A stretch of 64,000 bases of DNA. Origin: Pseudomonas graminis. GTDB taxonomy: Bacteria; Pseudomonadota; Gammaproteobacteria; Pseudomonadales; Pseudomonadaceae. The stretch is taken from positions 124,001 to 188,000 of the forward strand of contig NZ_MTSB01000011.1 of the NCBI RefSeq assembly GCF_002093745.1, written 5' to 3'. Below the pieces are notes generated by a model, which made no database searches, was not told the origin of the DNA, and was given only the letters and a program-made list of their open reading frames with translations. This document shows, piece by piece, positions 18,421 to 27,186 of the stretch (its first letter is position 1; the number at the start of each line of letters is the position of its first letter). The position numbers were made by a program, and so were the translations under genes.

Positions 18421-19143
18421 ATGTGCAATGCCATTACAGAGAGCGCAACCAAGGACTTACTGATACAGCAAATGGTGAGCACGATTACCGAACTCGATGG
18501 CCAGGCTGCTATCGAGAATGCCCTCGAATGGCTGCGGCGTGAATGCGGCAGTGAACGCGCCATGTTTTACCAGTTCAAAGGGCCAGTGCTGCTCACGTTT
18601 ATCACCTCCAATGTCGACGACGCCTGGGGCGAGGCTTATCGCCAGCACGAGTTGATCAGGCAGGACCCGGTTATTCGCTGTTATCGCCATCAACTGGGGT
18701 TTCTGAACTGGCAGGATGCGTTCAGGCAATACCCGATGTCAGCCTGTTACGAGGAGGCGGTTGATGCCTGTGAATTGCTCCCGGCCGTCTCATATGGGTA
18801 CACCAGTCACTGTCGCGGTACGGACAGCGTCACTTCGGTCTGCACCCTCGGCGAAATAGAAAGTGCGATCAGCGCCGAACAAAAATACCTGGTGAGCAGT
18901 CTCATGCCTGTGTTGCACAGCGTGGCGAGAGGGCTGAAGTTCAGTTCCCGCGGCCTCACTCATCGAGAGCTCGAAGTGCTGCAATGGGCCAGAGACGGAA
19001 AGACCGCCTGGGAAATATCCATGATCCGGGAAGTCTCAGAGTCCACGGTCAAGTTTCACCTCAAGACCATCTACTCCAAGCTGGGGGTGGCAAACAGGGC
19101 GCAGGCGGTAGGCGAGGCACTTTGCCGCGGATTGATCAGGTGA
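18421..19143 (+). CDS. LuxR-family solo regulator with autoinducer-binding domain
   Basis: A 240-residue two-domain regulator. The N-terminal region (about 20-160) fits an autoinducer-binding domain with the diagnostic IRQDPVIR Asp-Pro and a following Trp (LGFLNWQDAF). The C-terminal LuxR HTH is LTHRELEVLQWARDGKTAWEIS...STVKFHLKTIYSKLGV. GAGGGAG precedes the ATG at 18421; a TTG at 18367 is an alternative. No luxI-type synthase gene is in the window, so it is a solo that may sense self-made or foreign acyl-homoserine lactones or plant compounds. Ligand unknown. Confidence 0.88.
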   Translation: MCNAITESATKDLLIQQMVSTITELDGQAAIENALEWLRRECGSERAMFYQFKGPVLLTFITSNVDDAWGEAYRQHELIRQDPVIRCYRHQLGFLNWQDAFRQYPMSACYEEAVDACELLPAVSYGYTSHCRGTDSVTSVCTLGEIESAISAEQKYLVSSLMPVLHSVARGLKFSSRGLTHRELEVLQWARDGKTAWEISMIREVSESTVKFHLKTIYSKLGVANRAQAVGEALCRGLIR

Positions 19144-19177
19144 CCCGCCAATAAGCCGGGCTACTCAAAATGCGGGC

Positions 19178-19212
19178 AAAAAAAAGCCGCGAGAACAAAG
19201 TGTAATCGCGGC
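19178..19212 (-). terminator. Rho-independent terminator (leftward)
   Basis: On the minus strand GCCGCGA and TCGCGGC form a 7-bp stem with a 13-nt loop, followed by eight T. It lies 60 bp past the DUF3509 stop codon and ends that leftward transcript before the LuxR gene. Confidence 0.85.
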
Positions 19213-19271
19213 AAACAAGGGATGAGAGCGTACAACAACAACGTACCGCCCACGAAGGGCGGTAATGAAAA

Positions 19272-19550
19272 TCAGCGGGTGTGGTAGGTCGGCAGATCGA
19301 AACGGTGCTGGCTTTGCAGCATCGAGATCGCTGGCAATTCACTGGCTTGTGCAGCCAGGTCACGGCGAATCGCGCTGATGACCCATTCCAGCTGTACCGG
19401 TGTGTGCAGTTGTGCATAAGACACTGAACGACGGATCTGTTTGCCTTCGGAGCTGCGCAGCGAAACCAGAACACCACCGTCCGGACGCGGTTGAGTGGTC
19501 ACGGTGTAGTCGGAGAATACGGAAGCGAATTTTTCTTGAATAAAGGTCAT
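19272..19550 (-). CDS. DUF3509-family protein
   Basis: A 92-residue soluble protein, MTFIQEKFASVFSDYTVTTQ, then a beta-rich centre (GGVLVSLRSSEGKQIRRSVS) and a helical end (VQLEWVISAIRRDLAAQ). It matches my memory of DUF3509, a small family common in Pseudomonas with no known function. GGAG is 9 nt upstream of ATG. A good candidate sigma-54 promoter is 48 bp upstream (19598-19613) and a strong terminator lies downstream, so it is probably transcribed alone. Confidence 0.75.
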   Translation of the reverse strand: MTFIQEKFASVFSDYTVTTQPRPDGGVLVSLRSSEGKQIRRSVSYAQLHTPVQLEWVISAIRRDLAAQASELPAISMLQSQHRFDLPTYHTR

Positions 19551-19907
19551 GTCTGGCGGCTCCATTGCTCATGGGATAACAAGCTTGCAAGTACTATTGC
19601 AGCGTCTGTGCCAGTCTTTGCCATGCCATTAATTTCTTTAAAATCAATGACTTGAAATATATGCGTATTTCGCGCCTCGTGCATTTTGCATGAACACCCA
19701 TCGTGCGCCCTGCATTTTGCGGGTTTTGAACGGGTGGGCGTCGGGCAAATGAGCATCGGTGCGGTTGCCGACCTTCATTGACGGTCGAAGGCGGTCAAAA
19801 CGGGTCAGGCATAAAGCGGATCGAACAGCCGGCGAGTCTTGCGGTCAGTGTTTTACCGCTGCCGGGAGCACTGGATTCCCGGAGTACCGCGTCCCAAGGA
19901 GTTATTG
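19551..19907. other. Intergenic region between DUF3509 and ankyrin genes
   Basis: A 357-bp divergent gap. It holds the candidate sigma-54 promoter for the leftward gene, an AT-rich stretch around 19625-19665, two copies of TGCATTTTGC (near 19680 and 19710) and the upstream region of the ankyrin gene. I find no convincing ORF or RNA gene. Confidence 0.5.
19598..19613 (-). promoter_or_regulatory. Candidate sigma-54 (-24/-12) promoter
   Basis: On the minus strand TGGCAC-N5-CTGCA has the GG and GC doublets exactly 10 nt apart. It differs from TGGCAC-N5-TTGCA by one base. Transcription would start near 19587, about 37 nt before the DUF3509 ATG. No enhancer site was identified. Motif-only prediction. 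Confidence 0.5.
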
Positions 19908-20453
19908 ATGATCGATTCAGCCGTTAACCCGCCTAAGACGATGACCGAGGAGGAAGCAGCCGCTTTCGCCGAGCAGGTGTTCGACGTCGCCCGTCAGGGG
20001 GATGCCGTGATGCTTCAGCGACTGCTGGAGAAAGGTTTGCCGGCAGACTTGCGCAACCACAAGGGCGATACGCTGTTGATGCTGGCCAGCTATCACTGCC
20101 ATGCGGATGCGGTCCGGGTCCTGCTGAACCACAGGGCCGATCCGGAAATTCGCAACGACAACGGCCAGAGCCCGATCGCAGGCGCAGCGTTCAAAGGTGA
20201 TCTGGCCGTTGTGAAGTTGCTGGTCGAGGCCGGTGCCGATGTGGAGGCCACGTCCGCTGATGGCCGCACGGCGTTGATGATGGCGGCCATGTTCAACCGC
20301 ATCGAGATAGTCGATTACCTGATCAGCAAGGGCGCTGACCCGCATGCCCGCGATGCCAAAGGTATCAATGCGTTCGACGCCGCCCAGGCGATGGGGGCGA
20401 CCGTTGCCGTGGAGCACCTGAGCACACTGGGCGTGCAGTCTGCGAAGTCCTGA
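19908..20453 (+). CDS. Ankyrin-repeat protein
   Basis: A 181-residue cytosolic protein made of four to five ankyrin repeats (about residues 20-175). Examples are GDTLLMLASYHCHADAVRVL, GQSPIAGAAFKGDLAVVKLL and GRTALMMAAMFNRIEIVDYL. Ankyrin repeats bind other proteins; in Pseudomonas such genes have been linked to catalase function, but no catalase gene is nearby. AAGGAG lies upstream of ATG; the frame extends to 19839 without support. No signal peptide. Confidence 0.88.
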   Translation: MIDSAVNPPKTMTEEEAAAFAEQVFDVARQGDAVMLQRLLEKGLPADLRNHKGDTLLMLASYHCHADAVRVLLNHRADPEIRNDNGQSPIAGAAFKGDLAVVKLLVEAGADVEATSADGRTALMMAAMFNRIEIVDYLISKGADPHARDAKGINAFDAAQAMGATVAVEHLSTLGVQSAKS

Positions 20454-20550
20454 TACGGAAAAGCTGCCGGCCTGAACACGCAGATAGAGGCGCAGGGGAT
20501 TTACCGTTATCCTTCGCGCCTCTTTTTTGCCCCCTGCAGGATCGCCTTGT

Positions 20551-21069
20551 ATGAAAGACTCATTGATCGAACTCATCAGCAAAATCAGCTCCGGCTGCAT
20601 GGGCGATGATGAGATCGCGCAGGTTGCTGACGAGGCGGCGCAGGCTTATGCCGATCCGCAGACGTTTCTGGTCGCCAACCCCGATATCAATTACGACGAC
20701 ACCTTCCCGATCCCTCTGGGTGAATGGGTGGTGGTCGGCAGCCTGCCAGAGACCGTATTGTTTCAGGCAGACAGCTACATGGACCTGTTCGAGCAGATCG
20801 TGCAGTCATTCGGCAAGGACGTGACGTTCAACATCAAGCCGAAGCAACTGGCCAAGGTCGAGCCTTTGGTCGCGCTCAATCGCATTCAGATCCAGCTGAG
20901 CAGCATGAACAAGGACATGGGCGGCTACGTACTGATGAATTTCAGTCAGCCCCTGGATGATGAGCTGCAGGCCGTGCTGGTCTATGGTCAGGACGAAGCC
21001 CGGGTGATTGAACTGGCAGCCGGGGCGGGCATCCATGCCGCACCCGCACTTCAGGCATTGCGCAGTTAA
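20551..21069 (+). CDS. Conserved hypothetical protein
   Basis: A 172-residue acidic soluble protein without signal peptide or membrane segment. The N-terminal half is helical (MKDSLIELISKISSGCMGDDEIAQVADEAAQAYA) and the rest alternates strands and helices (PLGEWVVVGSLPETVLFQADSYMDLFEQIV). I do not recognise a domain. Its end overlaps the end of the convergent ZIP transporter gene by 4 bp. Confidence 0.75.
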   Translation: MKDSLIELISKISSGCMGDDEIAQVADEAAQAYADPQTFLVANPDINYDDTFPIPLGEWVVVGSLPETVLFQADSYMDLFEQIVQSFGKDVTFNIKPKQLAKVEPLVALNRIQIQLSSMNKDMGGYVLMNFSQPLDDELQAVLVYGQDEARVIELAAGAGIHAAPALQALRS

Positions 21070-21992
21070 CCCAGCGCGGTATCCAGAAACATCATGACGG
21101 CAAAACCGCCCATCAGGCCCAGCGTCGCCGAGGTCTGATGACCGTTGCGATGGGTCTCCGGGATGACTTCATGGGACACCACGAAGATCATCGCCCCTGC
21201 CGCCAGGCCCATGCTCAACGGATAGGCGATGGCAAAACCGCTGGAAATGCCCAGGCCGACCAGCGAGCCCAGCGGCTCCATCAAGCCGGAGCCGATGGCC
21301 ACCAGCATCGCCTTGAAAGCCGATAACCCGGTGGCGCGCAAGGCCAGGGCGATGGCCAGGCCTTCCGGTATATCCTGGATGGCAATGGCCGTGGTCAGCG
21401 GCAGGCCTACGTTCAAGTCGCCGCTGGCAAAGCTCACGCCGATCGCCATGCCTTCAGGCAGGTTATGCAGCGTGATTGCCAGCACGAACAGCCATACCCG
21501 GTTGATGCGCTCAGAATGCGGCCCCTGACGGCCCACGGTTTCATGCTCATGCGGGGTGAACCTGTCCAGACCCAGCATCAACAGCACGCCCAGCCCGAGG
21601 CCGGCCACCACCGTCGCCGCAGCCCAAGGGCCGCTGTCGGTAATATCCCGAGCAGCCTCAAGCCCCGGCAGGATCAATGAAAACGAACTGGCGGCCAGCA
21701 TCATGCCTGCGGCAAAACCCAGCATGATGTCCTGAGCGCGCTGCGAAACGTTTTTCAGGGCCACCGCCATGACGGCCCCCAGCGCGGTGGCCAGAAAACC
21801 CGCGGTGCCGCCCATTAACGCGTGATTGAAGTTGACCTGATTGGTGCCATAGAACGCGTTGTAGACACTGATGCCGCCAAGGCCGACGACAATCAGCAGG
21901 GCGAACGCGAAACCCAGGCTTACCCACGGGCTGTTCTGAAAGTGGCTCAGCCATGTTGCCCAAGGCGTGCGGGGTTGTGCGGGTGTCTGCAT
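21066..21992 (-). CDS. ZIP-family metal transporter (ZupT/GufA type)
   Basis: A 308-residue inner-membrane protein with about eight helices. The metal-site signatures are HNLPEGMAIGVSFASGD and QDIPEGLAIALA in the paired helices, with HEVIPETHRNG in a later helix. There is a His-rich loop, RFTPHEHETVGRQGPH. ZIP proteins move Zn2+, Fe2+ or Mn2+ into the cytosol. Convergent with the hypothetical gene at 20551. Direction and metal are inferred from the family. Confidence 0.92.
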   Translation of the reverse strand: MQTPAQPRTPWATWLSHFQNSPWVSLGFAFALLIVVGLGGISVYNAFYGTNQVNFNHALMGGTAGFLATALGAVMAVALKNVSQRAQDIMLGFAAGMMLAASSFSLILPGLEAARDITDSGPWAAATVVAGLGLGVLLMLGLDRFTPHEHETVGRQGPHSERINRVWLFVLAITLHNLPEGMAIGVSFASGDLNVGLPLTTAIAIQDIPEGLAIALALRATGLSAFKAMLVAIGSGLMEPLGSLVGLGISSGFAIAYPLSMGLAAGAMIFVVSHEVIPETHRNGHQTSATLGLMGGFAVMMFLDTALG

Positions 21993-22159
21993 GAAGAGAA
22001 GTACCTTTAAGAGTGTTCGGCGAGGGTGATCGGCACGATGGCGTGCAGGAAAACAGCGTTGCCCCGGTTGGGAGCCCGATAATATGAGGTTGGTTCAACG
22101 GAACCCCCGAACGGCGCGACTATCCTAGAAGGGCAAGCATTCATCTTAGGGGCAACATC

Positions 22160-22351
22160 ATGGGTTCTAGCTTCAATGGCCTGGTCGGTCTGATCATTCT
22201 GGCGCTCGATATCTGGGCTATCATCAATGTCTTGAAAAGCGGTGCCGAGACCGGGAAGAAAATTCTCTGGGTGTTGCTGATCGTGCTGCTGCCTGTCGTG
22301 GGCCTGATCATCTGGGCGATCCTCGGGCCGCGTGGCAACGTGCGTATCTGA
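22160..22351 (+). CDS. PLDc_N-type small membrane protein
   Basis: A 63-residue protein consisting of two hydrophobic helices (LVGLIILALDIWAIINVL and ILWVLLIVLLPVVGLIIWAI) around a short loop, ending GPRGNVRI. This is the phospholipase-D-nuclease N-terminal (PLDc_N) module, found alone as small membrane proteins; no catalytic part is present. AGGGG precedes the ATG and a strong terminator follows, so it is a single-gene transcript. Function unknown. Confidence 0.8.
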   Translation: MGSSFNGLVGLIILALDIWAIINVLKSGAETGKKILWVLLIVLLPVVGLIIWAILGPRGNVRI

Positions 22352-22374
22352 CACGTCGTCAAACCGCTAAGAAA

Positions 22375-22405
22375 CGCCTGATTACGCCCGTAATCAGGCG
22401 TTTTT
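22375..22405 (+). terminator. Rho-independent terminator
   Basis: CGCCTGATTACG and CGTAATCAGGCG make a 12-bp perfect stem with a 2-nt spacer, so the real loop includes the neighbouring pairs. Five T follow. It ends the PLDc_N transcript and insulates speE. Confidence 0.9.
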
Positions 22406-22551
22406 CCGTTTATGGGTCCAGGCATTTGCACGTCATGCACGGTGATGCGGTTGCAGAGAGGTTCGACCTGTCATGTTCCTCGACGTAGAATGCGCGCCTT
22501 TGTTGTGGGCGGTCGGCCGTCCTGTCATCAGTACCCAGCGGGAGCTTACCC

Positions 22552-23412
22552 ATGAGCGATTATCAGGAAACGTTGTACGAAGGCTACGGCCAGCGCTTTC
22601 GTATGGAAAAAATGCTTCACGAAGTCCGTACCGAGCACCAGCATCTGGTGATCTTCCAGAACCCGCGCATGGGACGCGTCATGGCGCTGGATGGCGTCAT
22701 CCAGACCACCGAAGCGGATGAATTCATCTATCACGAGATGCTCACTCACGTTCCGATCCTGGCGCACGGTGCCGCCAAGCGTGTGCTGATCATCGGTGGT
22801 GGCGACGGCGGCATGCTGCGCGAGGTCGCCAAGCACCTGACCGTCGAACACATCACCATGGTCGAGATCGACGCCACGGTGGTCGAGATGTGCAAGGAGT
22901 TTCTGCCTAACCACTCCAACGGTGCGTTCGACGATTCACGCCTGAACCTGGTCATCGATGACGGTATGCGCTTTGTCGCGACTACCGAAGAAAAGTTCGA
23001 CGTCATCATTTCCGACTCCACCGACCCGATCGGCCCTGGCGAAGTCCTGTTTTCTGAAAACTTCTATCAGGCTTGCCATCGCTGCCTGAACGAAGGCGGC
23101 ATCCTGGTCACGCAGAACGGCACGCCTTTCATGCAGTTAAGCGGCGTGCAAACGACCGCAGGTCGCATGAACGGTCTGTTTGCCGATTGGCATTTCTATC
23201 AGGCAGCCATCCCGACCTACATCGGCGGGGCAATGACCTTTGCTTGGGGCGCTACCGACAAGAGCTACCGCAAACTGCCTCTGGAAACCCTGCGCCAGCG
23301 TTTTTCGGGCAGCGGTATTGTTACGCGTTATTACAACCCTGAAGTTCACATCGGCGCCTTCGCCTTGCCCCAGTACGTGCTGCAGGCTGTGAACAAAGCC
23401 AGCAACGATTGA
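22552..23412 (+). CDS. speE: Spermidine synthase (polyamine aminopropyltransferase)
   Basis: SpeE transfers an aminopropyl group from decarboxylated S-adenosylmethionine to putrescine, giving spermidine and methylthioadenosine. The 286-residue protein has the substrate loop [16 protein letters not shown] near residue 84 and the catalytic [13 protein letters not shown]. Methylthioadenosine is the feed of methionine salvage, so it links to the mtnB/D/C genes about 5 kb upstream. GGGAG precedes ATG. Confidence 0.95.
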   Translation: MSDYQETLYEGYGQRFRMEKMLHEVRTEHQHLVIFQNPRMGRVMALDGVIQTTEADEFIYHEMLTHVPILAHGAAKRVLIIGGGDGGMLREVAKHLTVEHITMVEIDATVVEMCKEFLPNHSNGAFDDSRLNLVIDDGMRFVATTEEKFDVIISDSTDPIGPGEVLFSENFYQACHRCLNEGGILVTQNGTPFMQLSGVQTTAGRMNGLFADWHFYQAAIPTYIGGAMTFAWGATDKSYRKLPLETLRQRFSGSGIVTRYYNPEVHIGAFALPQYVLQAVNKASND

Positions 23413-23672
23413 GCGGTCTGCACAGCGCGCAGGCGTTAGCGCTTGCGTCTTCGCTCAGACGCTCCGGGGCGCTCTGCTGGCGACAGAACTTTCACACGTT
23501 CTGTCCCAGAATTGCGCGCGAAGCTGAACAGGCAGGCGCCTTCATGGGCGGACCTGACCCCAGGCGCCCCGCAATCAAGTAATATCTTCGCCCTGTTGCA
23601 CGCCGCCGTCCCGAGAGGAGGGCGGTGTCGCACCACTGAACCTACTTCTGAATCCACCGGATCCTGACAACC

Positions 23673-25760
23673 ATGGCCAAAACGGACGCCCAGATTCATC
23701 GGCAAGCCCGCCTGCAAAACCCGACTGTCAAATCGCATCTGGCGTACATTCTGCTCAGCGGCTTCGCCCTGATGGTGATGTACACCCTGTTGCGCATTGG
23801 TCTGCTGGTCTACAACCGCGAGATGATTGGCGATACGCCCGCCTCCACGTTCATCGAGGCGCTGTTCAACGGCATGCGTTTCGACCTGCGCCTGACGATG
23901 TACCTGCTGATTCCGCTGGTGCTGTCGCTGTTCAGCGCCCGGGCCATGACCGCGCGGGGCTTCTTCCGGTTCTGGCTGACGCTGGTCGGCAGCATCACGC
24001 TGTTCCTGGGCTTGATGGAAATGGACTTCTACCGCGAGTTTCACCAGCGCCTGAACGGCCTGGTGTTTCAGTACGTCAAGGAAGACCCGAAGACCGTTCT
24101 GAGCATGTTGTGGTACGGCTTCCCGGTAGTGCGTTACCTGCTGGCCTGGGCCGCGGTGACCTGGCTGTTGAGCCTGGTGTTCAAGGGCATCGACCGCATA
24201 ACGCGTCCACGCTACGTCACCACGACAGGCACTCACACGGTCAGCTCGGTCGCGCCGTGGTACATGCGTGCCGGTGTTTTCGTGCTGGTGTTGCTGGTCA
24301 TGGTGGTGTGCATTCGCGGCACGCTGCGCCAAGGCCCGCCGCTGCGCTGGGGTGATGCCTATACCACCGAGTCGAACTTTGCCAACCAGTTGGGCCTTAA
24401 CGGTACGCTGACCCTTATCACGGCGGCCAAAAGCCGTATGTCCGAGGATCGCGACAACATCTGGAAAGCCACGCTGCCACAGGATCAGGCGCAACAGACC
24501 GTACGCGATATGTTGCTGACCCCTAACGACAAGCTGGTCGAGCCTGACATTGCTGCCGTACGCCGCGACTTCACACCCCCTCCGGAAAACACGCTGCCGA
24601 TTCGCAACGTGGTCGTGATTCTGATGGAAAGCTTCGCCGGGCACTCGGTGGGCGCACTGGGCAGCGATGCCAACATCACGCCGTACTTCGACAAACTGTC
24701 CAAGGAAGGCTTGCTGTTCGATCACTTCTTCTCCAACGGTACGCACACCCACCAGGGTATGTTCGCCACAATGGCGTGCTTCCCGAACCTGCCGGGCTTC
24801 GAGTACCTGATGCAGACGCCAGAAGGCGCCCACAAGCTGTCGGGCCTGCCGCAACTGCTGAGCGCCGGTCGCAACTACGACGACGTTTACGTCTACAACG
24901 GCAACTTTGCCTGGGACAACCAGTCGGGCTTCTTCAGCAACCAGGGCATGACCAACTTTGTCGGTCGCGAAGACTTCGTCAATCCGGTGTTCTCCGACCC
25001 GACCTGGGGTGTTTCCGACCAGGACATGTTTGACCGTGGCGCGCAGGAATTGAAGGCCCGTCAGGATGGCAAGCCGTTCTATGCACTGCTGCAAACCCTG
25101 TCCAACCACACACCGTACGCGTTGCCCGATCCTCTGCCGGTCGAGCGCGTGACCGGGCATGGTTCGCTGGACGAGCATCTGACGGCCATGCGTTACGCCG
25201 ACTGGGCGCTGGGTCAGTTCTTCGAGAAGGCCAAAAAAGAGCCGTACTTCAAGAACACCCTGTTCGTGGTGCTGGGTGATCACGGTTTCGGCAACAACAA
25301 GCAACTGACTGAAATGGATCTGGGCCGCTTCAACGTGCCATTGCTGTTGATCGGCCCGGGCGTGCAGGAGAAATTTGGTCAGCGCAGTAGCATCGTCGGT
25401 ACTCAGGTCGATGTGGTGCCGACCATCATGGGCCGTCTGGGTGGTCTGAACCGCAACCAGTGCTGGGGACGCGATTTGTTGAACCTGCCGGAAGGCGACA
25501 AGGGCTTTGGCGTGATCAAGCCGTCGGGCAGCGAGCAGGTGGTTGCCATCATCAGTGGCAACCGCATCCTGATCGAGCCGACCGAAATGCCGGCCAAGTT
25601 GCTGACCTACACCCTGGGCGCCAAACCGCACGCCGAAGAAGTGCCTGATGCGCCTGACACACAGGAACTCAAGCAGAAGCTGGAGAGCTTCCTGCAGACG
25701 GCGACCAAGAGCCTGCTGGACAACACGGCCGGTGTCGAGGCCAGCAAGAACCGCAACTGA
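23673..25760 (+). CDS. LTA-synthase-family phosphoglycerol transferase
   Basis: A 695-residue inner-membrane protein. The N-terminal region (about 25-215) has five hydrophobic helices and the C-terminal half is a periplasmic sulfatase/alkaline-phosphatase-fold domain. Metal and nucleophile motifs are VILMESFAGHSVG, the Thr in GTHTHQGMFATMA and VLGDHGFGN. Gram-negative relatives transfer phosphoglycerol to periplasmic or envelope glucans rather than making lipoteichoic acid. It follows speE, as in other Pseudomonas, with a 260-bp gap. Confidence 0.9.
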   Translation: MAKTDAQIHRQARLQNPTVKSHLAYILLSGFALMVMYTLLRIGLLVYNREMIGDTPASTFIEALFNGMRFDLRLTMYLLIPLVLSLFSARAMTARGFFRFWLTLVGSITLFLGLMEMDFYREFHQRLNGLVFQYVKEDPKTVLSMLWYGFPVVRYLLAWAAVTWLLSLVFKGIDRITRPRYVTTTGTHTVSSVAPWYMRAGVFVLVLLVMVVCIRGTLRQGPPLRWGDAYTTESNFANQLGLNGTLTLITAAKSRMSEDRDNIWKATLPQDQAQQTVRDMLLTPNDKLVEPDIAAVRRDFTPPPENTLPIRNVVVILMESFAGHSVGALGSDANITPYFDKLSKEGLLFDHFFSNGTHTHQGMFATMACFPNLPGFEYLMQTPEGAHKLSGLPQLLSAGRNYDDVYVYNGNFAWDNQSGFFSNQGMTNFVGREDFVNPVFSDPTWGVSDQDMFDRGAQELKARQDGKPFYALLQTLSNHTPYALPDPLPVERVTGHGSLDEHLTAMRYADWALGQFFEKAKKEPYFKNTLFVVLGDHGFGNNKQLTEMDLGRFNVPLLLIGPGVQEKFGQRSSIVGTQVDVVPTIMGRLGGLNRNQCWGRDLLNLPEGDKGFGVIKPSGSEQVVAIISGNRILIEPTEMPAKLLTYTLGAKPHAEEVPDAPDTQELKQKLESFLQTATKSLLDNTAGVEASKNRN

Positions 25761-25807
25761 CGGAGAGTGGCTCGTCGTAGTGGCGAGCCTTTTCAGTCCA
25801 TAAAAGA

Positions 25808-25840
25808 AGACCCTTGGCATCCAGTGCAAGGGTCTTTTTT
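25808..25840 (+). terminator. Rho-independent terminator
   Basis: AGACCCTTG and CAAGGGTCT form a 9-bp stem with a 10-nt loop followed by TTTTT. It lies 48 bp past the LTA-synthase-like stop codon. Confidence 0.9.
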
Positions 25841-25949
25841 CGTGTGTGCGGGGTGCAGTGTGCCGGCACTCATCCGGTGGAACGAATGGGCGGGTAAAAA
25901 GGTCCTTATCACATAAGCCAGAGTGCCTGGCTTCGTTCTGGAGGCGTTG

Positions 25950-26186
25950 ATGAAACAGTGGGCCATTTTGTATCTGGACAAGGACGGTGTGCAGCAGCGC
26001 CTTGAGGCCGAATTTGAAGCACGTCCCAGCGAGGAGGAGGTTGCGCAGCTCTTGCGCAAAGGCCTGTACCCGATGACTGATGAGCTGAATCTCAATGATC
26101 TGGATGGGCGTACTGAAGAGCCCACTGTAAAGACGCTGAAAGACCATAACAGCGTGGAGATCATTTCCATTACAGAAATGGACTGA
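25950..26186 (+). CDS. Small conserved hypothetical protein
   Basis: A 78-residue soluble, acidic protein, MKQWAILYLDKDGVQQRLEA, with strand-helix-strand character and a repeated-looking acidic helix (EARPSEEEVAQLLRKG). There is no signal peptide. GGAGG precedes the ATG at 25950; an upstream in-frame start near 25923 is less likely. I do not recognise the family. It lies between the LTA-like gene and rraB. Confidence 0.65.
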   Translation: MKQWAILYLDKDGVQQRLEAEFEARPSEEEVAQLLRKGLYPMTDELNLNDLDGRTEEPTVKTLKDHNSVEIISITEMD

Positions 26187-26431
26187 TCCTTCCCCGCTTA
26201 AAAACCTTTTCGTGCCAACCACTTGGCATCCGGTCCGCGATAGGGCTACTCTGCAGATGAGGCCATTCAAATGGCCTCTGACATCTCGATACCCGGTCTG
26301 TGCATGCGTTCGGTCCGGTCAGCTACATGCTTGATTCCCCACGTCGGATTATCTGTCGTGAGGCGGCCCTCGCAAGGGGGGCGCTCTGGAAGAGTTGAAA
26401 CTCTATCTATCGTTGAATAGGAGGACGTTTC

Positions 26432-26773
26432 ATGAGCACAGCCTATCAAGAGGACATCAGCAGTAACGTACTGCGTCGCATGAAAGAAGGCGGCTTTGAT
26501 TTCGCGCGAATCTATCCCATCGAGTTCTACGCCATTTTCCCGGACGAGGAACGGGCACGGCAGGCTGCAGAGCAATTTCGCGGCGAATCCCTCAATACCC
26601 AGATAAACGTACGTGATGACGGTGCCTGGCACTTGCAATTGAGCAAGGTGATGTACGCCACCTATGACGGTATCGGTGACTTCGAGCAGGACTTCCAGAC
26701 AGTGATTTCGCCAATGGACGGGGAAGTGGAAGGCTGGGGTGTCACTCAGGAAATCAGAAGACTGCACGCCTGA
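26432..26773 (+). CDS. Ribonuclease E inhibitor RraB-like protein
   Basis: A 113-residue protein with the RraB-domain pattern: an N-terminal helix (DISSNVLRRMKEGGFDF), a strand (IYPIEFYAIFPDEERARQAAEQF) and a DGAWHLQLSKVMYATYDGIGDFE segment. RraB binds RNase E and dampens its RNA-degrading activity, changing the stability of some mRNAs. AGGAGG lies upstream of ATG. A 245-bp leader holds a perfect short hairpin (GAGGCCA/TGGCCTC, 26259-26278) with no T-run. Confidence 0.8.
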   Translation: MSTAYQEDISSNVLRRMKEGGFDFARIYPIEFYAIFPDEERARQAAEQFRGESLNTQINVRDDGAWHLQLSKVMYATYDGIGDFEQDFQTVISPMDGEVEGWGVTQEIRRLHA

Positions 26774-26802
26774 TGTTTTTTGAGCAAACGGCGTGACACT
26801 GG

Positions 26803-26837
26803 CCGGCCGATGCGGGATGACATTCTGCATCGGCCGG
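26803..26837 (+). terminator. Stem-loop after rraB-like gene, weak terminator
   Basis: CCGGCCGATGC and GCATCGGCCGG make an 11-bp stem with a 13-nt loop. What follows (TCTCGTTTC) has only three consecutive T, so it may end transcription weakly or protect the mRNA 3' end. Confidence 0.4.
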
Positions 26838-26881
26838 TCTCGTTTCAGGCTCGCGTTGCGCGAATGGCATGTGCTGTGGGC

Positions 26882-26908
26882 AAAAAAAAGCCACTCAAAC
26901 GAGTGGCT
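26882..26908 (-). terminator. Rho-independent terminator on minus strand, no matching gene
   Basis: On the minus strand AGCCACTC-GTTT-GAGTGGCT is followed by seven T. No protein gene is transcribed leftward in this gap, so it implies an untranslated RNA made from the right (see findings). Confidence 0.75.
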
Positions 26909-26963
26909 CAAAGGGAAGTCTGTCTGCAATCCGCGGGCGAGGCCTGGCGGTAATGCGTGGGGC

Positions 26964-26983
26964 AAAAAAAGGCGTCCGGCGCC
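26964..26983 (-). terminator. Second minus-strand terminator-like hairpin
   Basis: On the minus strand GGCG-CCGGA-CGCC is followed by seven T. The stem is only 4 bp but all G:C. It stands 75 bp upstream (in leftward direction) of the stronger terminator at 26882-26908. Confidence 0.45.
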
Positions 26984-27186
26984 CTGTTTGCTCGGTTGCT
27001 GGCGAGTATGGCGAACTAATACTGCTGGCGGAAATCAACTCTGGCTATGCTGTTCATAGATTTCACGGTTGAATGATGCTTCCGAATGAAGCGTAAAAGA
27101 ATCGGCGCGTGCGTTTCATGCACAGGAATGGTGCGAGCAGCGACGGTTTTTTACTCAAGCTATTGATAATAAAGCGTTTATGCCGG

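Larger units (their letters stand above)
26882..27060 (-). ncRNA. Candidate small RNA, leftward, boundaries uncertain
   Basis: This part of the 464-bp gap between rraB and the ATP-grasp gene (26774-27237) has two Hfq-style hairpin-plus-T7 ends on the minus strand and no leftward protein gene. An intergenic sRNA is the simplest reading. Its 5' end is only guessed; no clear promoter was found. The rest of the gap holds the rraB stem-loop and the sigma-54 promoter at 27187-27201. Confidence 0.35.

Noticed and set aside
23436..26270. A 944-codon minus-strand open frame covering the LTA-synthase-like gene
   Set aside because: It is antisense to a well-supported gene with family motifs in order. 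Its translation is rich in His/Arg/Gln as expected for a mirror of GC-rich code, and it shows no domain. Long antisense frames are common in high-GC genomes.
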